Source: Mesostigma viride
Taxonomy: Eukaryota; Streptophyta; Mesostigmatophyceae; Mesostigmatales; Mesostigmataceae
NCBI GenBank assembly: GCA_009746045.1
Contig: RPFO01000156.1
Span: 64,001 to 128,000, forward strand
Direction: 5' to 3'
DNA length: 64,000 bases
Shown here: positions 43,928 through 53,540 of the stretch, piece by piece
How the letters are laid out: each line of letters starts with the position of its first letter
How positions within the stretch are numbered: position 1 is the stretch's first letter
Position numbers and translations under genes: made by a program
Notes under the pieces: model-generated
The model's database searches: none
Seen by the model: only the letters and a program-made list of their open reading frames with translations
What the model was told of the DNA's origin: nothing

Positions 43928-45879
43928 TTATAATTTACAATGAGGATTTAGCCCCACGAGCCACGAGCCACGCGGTAGCCATGGCTGACGGCGGAGCTCA
44001 TAACTTTCACGTTTGAGCACCGAATTTAGCCGTGAATATCACAATCGGTGCGTCTTTCTACGACGCACATGCTGATATAATTTTCCGAAGCTATTACGCA
44101 ATATACGATGAGCAAACGACTCACGACGCAAGGCAGCCTGGCGGCTGCGCTCGGCAATGAAGATACGCCTGCAGCTTCGCCCCCCGGCCCAGACCGGGCA
44201 ACGGTGCATGCATGACACTAGTCGTGCACTGGTGGTCGCCCAGCCCCCCGGGCTTGCCTGGCCATCTGCATCGCCTGAACCTAAGCGCAGTCGCTCTGCT
44301 GAGCCGCACTGGGACGAGATCACCTTTGACATCAACGCCTATGGCTATTGGAAACGCAGCCTGGCAGGAGCCTTCATGGAAGACGTGTTTTTCGGCACGC
44401 ACGGCACGCCTCGCTTCTAGCCCTGTGCGTGCACCTTGAGCACGTCCCACAACCGCGGCCGCTGGCCTGGTGATGGCCAGCTTGTCGACCCCGCCGAGGC
44501 TCTCCCAATCGTTCACCGCATGAATCGCCCCAAGCTCCAACGCTACGCCCTCTGCTCCCTCCTTGGACGCTCCGAAACCGCGATCTGGGCTTCCCCACCG
44601 CCCCCCCCCACCTTCCCCACCGAAGCCACCATCCGCACCCTCCTTAATAATTAAGGAAGCTTTCGAGCAGCACGTGACCCCACTTGCCACAGATGTGGCG
44701 GCAATGGGCGGCACGCTGGCTGCTGGCCGGCGATGCTCCTCCCATCACGACCTGGGCGCCGGGACATGCTTAAGCAACATACCACCTCCGGCACCACCTC
44801 CGCCGTCGCATGCAGCCCAGCTCCAGCGGCAGACGCTTGACCTCCGCGAGGATCGAGGCCGAGCTTGCCAAGCGCAGCCTCAACGCCATACTCAAGAACT
44901 TCGACATGGAAGAAGGTGAGAATTCCGAGAAGCTTGCACGTGCGTTTGAGAGCAAAATCCTTGCACGCATGGGCCTTCTTGGTGAGATTAAGCTGACCGC
45001 CCACTGCCTCCCCCGCGCGCGGGGTAAGGCAGGGGCGCCTCCGCTTCTTCTCATCTTTGAGAGCCCAGCGGACAAGATTTCGTTTCTCAGACGCCGCAAG
45101 CGGCTCGAGAAGACTCACTTCACCGTGGACGACGACTTGACCCTGGCGCAGCAATAACGGCGACGGGAGCTATGGCCGACCTACCTCCAGCTCCGGCAGC
45201 CCGGCAAGGCGGCCGCCAGCCGGTGTACTGGAAGGGGGCGGCCATCTACGTCGGCCACAAGCCCTAGCTGGCATGCACGCGACCCCCTCGACCACCGCGG
45301 CCCCAGCGACCCCAGCAGCCCCAGCCCGTAGGGGAATACAGCAGCAGTAGTGTAGAATAGTTAGACAGTGGCCTGCCCGCCTACTACAGGCACTATACCA
45401 GCTGAGGCCTATAGCATTTTACCGTTGTATAGCATTTTTAGTAATGTACATGTGTGCCTATGATGAGCCACCCTCCAGATGATGCCTAGCTTTATTTTAT
45501 TATGCAGTGCCCATGCAGGGAGTCACTCCCTGCTGAGAAGCCATGCCCTAGCTCTTGTATAGCCATGATGATCTTCCCCACCTATGACGGGCTCCCCTTA
45601 GCTGGGAGTTGCCCGAGACTCTGGGTGGTGCAGGTGCCCTAGTGCACCTAGAGCAACTGAGTGTTGTTTACATTCCCACCCTTGCAGGAAACTTAGCTTA
45701 GAATGTATTATAGGCTCATATCAGTGCCCCCTCTCAGGGCTATGTGCTACATATACTCCCAACGGAGTTAAGTAAGTAAGTAAGTAAGTAAGTACTTGCG
45801 TGTCATGCGCAAAGGCATGCCACGGAGTACTATGCTAATCTCATGCAACGGAGTTATGTTCCTAATTAATTAATTAATT
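43928..45879 (+). mobile_element. ORF1-only non-LTR retroelement, copy C (full-length ends, decayed interior)
   Basis: Flanked by the 14-bp duplication AAGATGTCAAGGGT (43914-43927 and 45880-45893). It has the complete 5' UTR shared with copy A. The ORF starts at 44108 (MSKRLTTQGSLAAALGNE) and is destroyed by a large internal deletion, stops and many 4-bp insertions. It has two successive 3' ends: the hairpin with an (AAGT)n tail at about 45775-45795, then a second CAACGGAGTTATG with an (AATT)n tail at about 45845-45879. Confidence 0.85.
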
Positions 45880-45893
45880 AAGATGTCAAGGGT

Positions 45894-46685
45894 GACGGAA
45901 AAAACTGAAGTCGCGGAAGTGTCGCAAAATTCACGAGTCTCGGTTCTTTCCGTGCGGGTGCTGCATGGACTGATAGCTCTGGCATTTCAGCAAACGTAGC
46001 TCGAGTTACGGTCCTAGGACGTTTAGCTGTATACGAGTAACTATTTCAAGTTTGCTTCGTAAGACTAGGGTTAGTTCTAAGTGCATATGTCCTTTGGTCG
46101 ATCCAAAGGCGACAGCGAATGCGCGTCGCGTCTTTCATATGTTGGACGAAGGCAAGACGGCGCGAGCACAGGCACCACAAAAAAAGCCACTGGCGGTGGT
46201 TGGCAGTCCAGAGTGTACTATATGGAAGGGGTCTGGTCTATCCTAATCTGCTTTTGAGATCGCATGGTAGCGCCAAAGTTGGGTGACCACCCACTGCATG
46301 TGATTGCACGTGCCATAGAGCAAGTTCGATTCCGGCCTGGATTCATTTGCAGATCGCGTTTTCCGCGGACCGGCACTGAACGCACTGATGGTTTTCACCT
46401 TTGCGGCGTGCCAAATCAGCATAGAGCCAGCGCTGCTATAGTCATGGACGCCATCCTCGATGAGGTGCGTCGCCCTCCACGCAACGGTTACTTGGATGAT
46501 GACTCCCTCTTTTAGAAAGTTGTACAGGACCGCAATAACAAGGAGCAGCAGCAACGACCTATTCGGGCCGGTGGACAGCGATAGCGAGTCTCATGAGTCT
46601 GAACTGGAGCGCAGAAACTGACCCAGCACATGTGAATGCAGAAATGCGTGCCATGGGATGATGTACGTGATTTCATGAGGTCCGT
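45894..46685. other. Unassigned region upstream of a LINE fragment
   Basis: A short frame at 46264-46515 shows no family resemblance. It may be decayed 5' coding sequence of the following LINE. Confidence 0.4.
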
Positions 46686-47390
46686 GTGAAAAAGGTCCTC
46701 GTCGTCACGGTGCTCACGTATGGCGCCGAGGCGTGGACACTCACACCCACCCTGGCATCTAGGCTAGACGGCACAGTTTACAGGATGCTCCGACAGGTCC
46801 TGAACGTAGGGTTTTCCAAGCGCCCGTCATCAGAGTCTTTGTATCAGGGCATGCCTCGTATTTCGGACGAGATTAGACAGCGTAGGATAGCATTTGTAGG
46901 ACACCTTGCTCGCACCAGCCAGGTCGACACCGCCCTTGGTCTGGCAGGCCCCCAGCGGCTTGGCCAGCCAGGGCGGCACATTCTGACCTGGCCTGGCCCC
47001 AAGGGCATTCCCAAACGGGTAGGGAAACATGCCACGAACTACGTCCAGATGTTGTGGATGACCTACTGGTCCCAGCCCAGTTTGAATACCGCATCCACTC
47101 TCTCTCCCTTCTTTGGACTGCCATGCATGCAGAACAAGACGTACGCGGTGGCAGAAGATTGTCAAGGCTCATACGCCCGACCCTGTGGGCAAGCCACCTC
47201 CCCCCAAGAGGAGGAGGCGTTTTTGATGAGCTAGTAGGGTAGTTAGGATTTTTCTAGACGAGATAGACTAGAGTTAGGTTAGTTAGATTACGCGGCTCTC
47301 TCCACCCCACCATCCATCAAGGCTGGAATATGTGCTACATGATCTCCCAACGGAGGCATGTTATAATTTAATTTAATTTTTAATGTGAAA
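46686..47390 (+). mobile_element. LINE C-terminal coding region and 3' UTR, frameshifted
   Basis: The frame reads VLTYGAEAWTLTPTLASRL, then YRMLRQVLNV and IRQRRIAFVGHLARTSQVD. This order (YG-EAW, R-x-LRQ, RRR-x-GHLART) is the conserved region downstream of LINE reverse transcriptase domains. The RT itself is missing. The frame is disturbed near 47125-47160 by insertions. The 3' UTR ends with CTCCCAACGGAGG, CATGTTATAA and a (TTTAA)n tail, matching the fragments at 20653-20801 and 24970-25233. Confidence 0.8.
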
Positions 47391-47639
47391 AAGATATGCA
47401 TGTCTAGATATGGTGTGTTTTGATGAAATATACGGCAGCATGCATGAAAGCTTTACATGGGTGACTTAAAATGGCTGTGTAACTTATTTTTTAATGAAAA
47501 ACCACTTTTTTGTCGATCTTTCGACTCTTTTCCTAAAAACGAGAAACGAGAAAAATACGCCTCGAGCCAATCGTAGAAAATTAGTTGGTGTAAAACTGGC
47601 TTGGCGGGAGAATCCGGACCAATTAATGACCATGATGGT

Positions 47640-47981
47640 AGCTCGAGCCTGCCATTATCTTGTCCGCAGCGGCGCCTGCAGCTAGTAGGGCACGTAGCTC
47701 GCACCAACCAGGTAGACACCTCGCGTGCCCCCCCCGCAGGACTGCGACCAGCTCAGCCTGGCCGGCACCTCCGGCCTGACGTGGGCCGGGCCCCGTGATG
47801 TTAGACACCGCAAGGCCCGCACCTTCAAAGAACAGCTAGTAGATCGAGGACATGGGGGGCCGAGGCCTCTCCTTGATTTGGAAGAAGATGATGGACAAGG
47901 CCAAGTGGGCCCAGGTCATATAGAGGACAACGAGCCCCCCCTGTGGGGAAGCGCCCGCGTGTGCAAACCCGCGGGAGGCAC
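47640..47981 (+). mobile_element. Second LINE C-terminal fragment
   Basis: Encodes RRLQLVGHVARTNQVDTS followed by a Pro/Gly-rich stretch and KARTFKEQLVDRG, the same post-RT motif order as the preceding LINE but a different lineage. It is interrupted on its right by the TIR element at 47982. Confidence 0.6.
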
Positions 47982-49916
47982 CAGTGTGAGATCATACGCC
48001 GTATAATACGGTATAATACGGTATAATACGTAATACGCTGGCTTTTAGCGTATAATTTTTCATACGTAATACGTTTTAGCGCATAATGACGTATAATACC
48101 GTATAATACCGTATAATGCCGTGTTTTCCGCGTTTTTTTTACGTTTTGCGCGGCTAGGATGCCAGAACGACAGGGCAACGATTTGAAGCCACAGATTTCG
48201 TATCTCTACTAAGTACTGACCCGTCTGAACTTTCACAATTCGACGCGATCTTATTTTGACATTGTGGTGCACAGTGCGCGCACCGTGCGGAGGTGGCCAT
48301 GGCGACGTGCGTTCCGTTAAAATATGGCTAATCCGGCGGGCGACAGGCGAAAAAATTAAGCCGATGGTTACAAGTGATGTTCTATTATGATGTTTCATAG
48401 CAAGATCTGCACTATTTGCAAATTCGCTGCCTTTGTTGGTACAGATTTGCACGGGGGTCTCATCCAACGTCAATTTGGCCGCGATGAATAATCTAGCATG
48501 TGTGCCTGCGACGGTAGAACTCGACATTCGTGGGTTATTTTGATGCAGCAAGAGCCGTTTAGTAACGGACACCATGAAAATAACCTAAGCATCTTCGATC
48601 TGCGGCCATTTCCTGTCATTTCTAAAATGATTTCGTTCAGGCCTGCGCGATCCGCGGTTAATCCATCCATGGCTGGCTGGCTTTTCTTGCGCGCCTGGGT
48701 AGGAAATAATGCCGGCCGTGGTACGTTGATTTGCCGCATGTCACCGCCCAGTCTGTTTGCGCTCTTAATGAACCTGGCATGAAACTTTTTGCGCCGTTTC
48801 TGGGTTTTTCTTGCTATTTTGTTCTCCACTTGTTGCAGTTGTGCTATCAGATTTTCCGCAGCTTTCAATGGTTTTCCTTACGCTGCGTATGCCATGCTTC
48901 CTAAAGCTACCCAGAATTGATCGGGCAGTTATCTGGCTTTGCTACGCTTCCTGTATGGAGGTTTTCACACGGTAGACATTCTATATTGCGTAGTCAAGGA
49001 CCCTAGCTGCCTGGGAGCGGCATCACCGTTGCAAGGAGCTGGCGAGCTCATAGACGCCTGTCATGAGCACTCTTCAGCCTGCTGGAAAACAAGGTTGTTG
49101 TATGGAAGGTGAGAATATGTGAGTTACTTATCACATCCCCACCTGTTTAGCCTCCGTGGTTCCCCAACGGGGACACGAGATTAATTAATTAATATTAATT
49201 AATTAATTCAGTTAATTAGTTAATTAATGCACACCACGAGTCACACACCTGTAGTCACATGCAGCTCAGTATATTCACATAGCATCGCACCATGCAAACA
49301 TACTACATGCATTAATTGTATACTACTGTAGTATTTGCGTGCATGCACAGCCACATATATATATTACGCGGGCTGATTTTGCGGTGCAGCAGGGCTATTA
49401 GGTTCCTCCCGTTAGGCGTTTCCATTGGTCTTATCGTAGTATAGAGCTTTGACATGGCTCTGTATATAGGTTTATAGCTGGGCGTTTGCTTTGGTTTGAG
49501 TGATTTCACTCTGCTGTAAGTAATTATATTTTTAATATATATATTAAAATATATAATTACTTGCATCAAAGTGAAGGCACCCAAGTAAACATAACCAATA
49601 TAAAGCCACATATATACACATACACACAATTATGCATGCGCACGTTTACATTCTCAGTATTACATGCAATACATCGATCGTGTCCACAATATCCACCGTA
49701 TAGAGTATAGCCGAGGGTAGGGCAACCTTGGATTATGTCCAAAACAGTGTTAAAAACATGTGGATTGATGGTGGGTGTCTTAAAATGTGTAAAATCAGAG
49801 TATTCTGAGTGTGTCCGTACGAAAACGTATAATACCGTATTATACCGTATTATACCGTATTATACATTATACTCCACCGTGACCGTATAACGCGTATAAC
49901 GTACGATCTCACTCTG
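47982..49916. mobile_element. TIR element with TATAATACG arrays
   Basis: Left end CAGTGTGAGATCATACG; the right end, reverse complemented, reads CAGAGTGAGATCGTACG (15 of 17). Both ends continue into repeated GTATAATACG motifs, three to six copies each, forming long imperfect inverted repeats. No clear 8-bp target duplication is present. The interior has short basic frames (minus, 48470-48868 and 48060-48575) of unknown origin. A separate LINE-like tail with hairpin CCCC-AACG-GGG and (TTAA)n is inserted at 49140-49230. Confidence 0.6.
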
Positions 49917-50039
49917 ACGCCAGACAGCTCCCCTAGGCCGGGTGCAGAGTGATGCTGAACATTTAGATAGATGTTGTCGTTAGCAATGCTGTTAGATAGA
50001 TGTAGTAGGTAGCTGATGTAGATATTAGATTAGACCGGT

Positions 50040-51673
50040 AGGTGTCACGGACGCGACCTGCAAACGCGACCTGCAACCTATGGTTGGGAAGATGGGGTTT
50101 TGTACAAGCTGTTGGGCAAGCGTAGGGTGGTCGTCCCACCGCCTGACAAGCGCGTTGCTATAGTGCAGGCGTACCACGAGCGGTATGGTCACTTGGGTGG
50201 CAATCGCACGCTCAGCCTCGTACGGACCAGCTATTGGTGGAATAACATGCGACACACAGTGGCCCAGGTAGTGGCCAGCTGTGTCCCGTGTGCTCGAACC
50301 AAGGCTAACTTTAGCGCAGATCATGGTGCCAAGGAGCTGATGTCGCTTCCCATCAAGGGCTTGTTTTATCGCTGGCACGTCGATCTGTGCGGGCCGTTTC
50401 AGGAGAGCCCTGACGGCAACGTACCTCTATGTCATGGTATGCGTGGAGAGCTTTAGCAAATGGGTTGAGTTGATCCCCATTGCTGACAAGCATGCCGCTA
50501 CCACAGCGAAGCATTTTGCAGACATCATCACCAGGTTTGGGGCTCCCGCGGAGGTAGTCACGGACCAGGGTGGTGAGTTCAGGGGTGAGTTCCAGGAGTT
50601 GCTGGATGGATGTCTTATTGATCACCGTCGCATGATCTCGGGAGCATCCTCAGGCCAATGGCTTGGCTGAGAGATTGGTGCAGACCGTCAAGCAGGCGCT
50701 GCGCAAGTGGAGCCTGCAGGTGCCGGAGTCGGCCAGGTGGGATCGCGAGTTGGCATGGATTGCCATGGGTTATCGCATGTCTCCCCAGGAGTCTCTCGCT
50801 ACCTTCTCCCCGTATTTCCTTCTGCTCGGGCGTAATCCTCTTTTGCCTACGGAGGCACAGGTTGCGCACCCCGAACCCATGGCCTTCGACAACGCTCAGC
50901 AATTTTTGGTTGAGGTGCTGGCCAGGGCAGAGACTTTTAAGAAGGTCATGCCCATCGCGATGAACAACTTGTTCATTGCTCAGCACAGGGATTCCCTGCG
51001 CTACGCTCAGCGCCGGGGGGGCACATACATGGCTCGCCAGCTGCGGTTTAGGCCAGGGCAGTATGTTTTCCTGCGCACTCAGCTGAAGCACACTTTGGAT
51101 GTGGAGGCGGGGCCCACCATTTTGCGCATTGTGGCTATCAAACCGTCGGGAGTGGCAATTTTGGAGGGCGCCGACGGGAGTCGTACGACTGACAACCTCA
51201 GCAATCTCAGTCCCTGCTCGCTGCCCACTTTGGTCCACGACCTCCAACCGCACACGTCTCGCCGAGTCAAGGACGCCCAGTGTCAGGTTTGTCACCGGGT
51301 CGATCAGGCGGAGTCCATGTTATTGTGTGATCAGTGTAACTGTGGTTGGCACATGCAGTGCTTGCAGCCAGTGGTCACCAGCATTCCGGAGGGGGATTGG
51401 TTTTGTCCAGTGTGCACCGCTGCGCAGTTTACCTCCCGCAGCTTGACTGCGGTCACCGCTGCCCTTGTCTTGGTACGATCGCTGTCTTCGTGGGCCCGTG
51501 ATGGGTCCGGTCGCCAGCGAGGGGGGGAATCATGGGACAGGTCCTCGCCCACCCCACAGGGCATGCAGTTAAGGCAGGCACGTCAGCTCAGCTCATTTGG
51601 GGTTTACCAAATTAAGCTGAGTGGCCAGCCGCCATGGTGGCGCCGGAGATTGTGGCACGCAGACGCGACATAG
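50040..51673 (+). pseudogene. Ty3/gypsy-type integrase with C-terminal PHD finger, two frameshifts
   Basis: First segment (from about 50040): zinc-binding HERYGHLGGNRT and CVPCARTKANF, then WHVDLCGPF with the first catalytic Asp. The frame changes near 50425, continuing with YVMVCVESFSKWVELIP and VVTDQGGEFRGEF (second Asp). It changes again near 50625, continuing with REHPQANGLAERLVQTVKQ (catalytic Glu) to 51673. After an SH3-like region (RPGQYVFLR) comes a C4HC3 PHD finger: CQVC, LLCDQC, then GWHMQC and WFCPVC. RT and protease are absent. The two shifts make it a pseudogene. Confidence 0.85.
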
Positions 51674-53540
51674 GTACTGTTTGCACCCATCCATCCATCC
51701 ATCCATCCATCGGGGTTAATGCTCCGTGACTCCCCAACGGGAGCACAAGTCTAGAATTAATGATCTTGTCCGCGTTTTCGAGTCGTTCAGGATGATGAAT
51801 ATGAATCTGTCCTGCGCTGGTTGTCTCCTTGATGAATGGAGACGGAAATGTGTAGCCTTGTGAATTGACATTATGGCTGGCTTACGTGTAGAGTGACTAG
51901 ATGACCTAGACGGTGGGGCCAGAAACAGCTTGCTTGACAGGGCGTGTGTTTCGATCGAGCCTAACTGGCCGGGAGTGTCTAGTGGTGAGCACCATTGCTG
52001 CGATCGCTCTCCCACCATTTACGAGGAAATACCCGCAAATGGAAAACCACTGAAAAGGTCTAGCTAGTCAGTCATTACGTTAGCCATGCCATGTTTCCAA
52101 ACGTCCAAGAACTGCACACGGTGCGTCAAAGGCAAAAATCCGGAGGACAGCACGTTCAAATGTGCGGCGGGAACCAGAAGCCCGCGTATGCCAGAAAAGA
52201 ATGGATATCACTACAATACGCTTCCAGGGACACCTTTTTCATCGGGGAAAGTGCCCCTGGGCTTCCGGGGCAAATTCAGCAAGCGCTGCGGCACTCAGAT
52301 ACTAAAATTTCGTTTCTGGTTTATACCGTACAGCCAATCATTTTGCGCCAGGATCAAACTGTGATCTGGTCACTGAACACGAAAATTTCAGCGGAATGTA
52401 CGAAACACCAACGCAACTAGAGAAATTTTTCAGTGATGAAACTGTACTACCATGTCCCCAAGCAAAATGTAGTAGGATTTCGCTAAAGTCACGTTCTGAA
52501 TTTTTCCCCGCAAGTCTGATTCCCCCGCAAGATTCCCCCGCATGATTCCCCCTGCTAGGTTCAGGCTCCGGTCGATGCTCGCCAAATGGCGCAAAACGAA
52601 CCAACAATTGTTGAATCAACGGTTCGAACAAGGTTCGAATGCTCGGTACCGCTCGAGCAACATTCTCACTCATTTCGCGTCTCCTTGGAACCGTATTGTA
52701 GTGTAATTGCTTGCAGCAAGAACTGGAGCACCGGTCAGCAGTGGGTCCCGGGGAGATTACAAACACTCGTAGTAAGCCATAAAGGACTCCCACTAAAGGA
52801 AAGAAGTCCGTATATATAACCTCCGGTGTCTCCTTCTAATGCAAACGCAGAGGGAGACAAGGCCAGAAGACTGCCTGTGTGCGGTCGCCTAGAGCGTCAA
52901 ACTCTGCGTTCAGCGATGCCTCCAATGCCGCTGCATTGAGTAAGCAACCGATCAACCAACAGGCACGATTGACATGGAGGAATGGGGGCAGGGGGGCAGG
53001 GGGGCAGGGGGCAGGGGGGCAGGGGGCAGGGGGGCAGGGGGGCAGGGGGGCAGGGGGGCAGGGGGGCAGGGGGGCAGGGGGGCAGGGGGGCAGGGGGGCA
53101 GGGAGGCAGGGAGGCAAGGAGGCAGGCAGGGATGGACGCGAGGAAAGGAAATCAGCTTTACGAAAGTTGAATGTGCTTTACATCTTCGTACCCGCCACCA
53201 ACACTTGCATGGTCACCACAAAAACCAAAGTGCCCTGCGATCTACATGAATTCACATGACCAGGCAAGGTCCAAGCACCTTACATGGACGTGCCGGGAAT
53301 TTACTGCCAAACGGCACGATCCACGTCTTTCTACACATAGGCACGCACAAGAACGATTTCACAGTTTGGAGCGAAAAAACAGCGACACTTTGGAGCTAAA
53401 ACCGTGCCCAGAACTGCGCCTACCCGTTATGCCCCAGATATACCCGACATCCCAGAGATCCCTGTAAGCTGCGAGTGCTAACAAGTGTTGTTGGAAGAGG
53501 AAGCGGCAGGAGCCAGAGTGTCGCAGGTACAGCTGTACGC
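51674..53540. other. Intergenic region with a retroelement tail and a GGGGCA repeat
   Basis: A (CATC)n tract is followed by CTCCCCAACGGGAG at about 51730-51745, the same 3' hairpin type as the LINE families, then GATCTTGTCCGCG. A GGGGGGCA-type minisatellite spans about 52985-53125. Other short frames show no family resemblance. Confidence 0.55.

Noticed and set aside
46264-46515. Frame ending YLDDDSLF as a reverse transcriptase active site
   Set aside because: No other RT motifs surround it; a single DDD-containing word is not enough.
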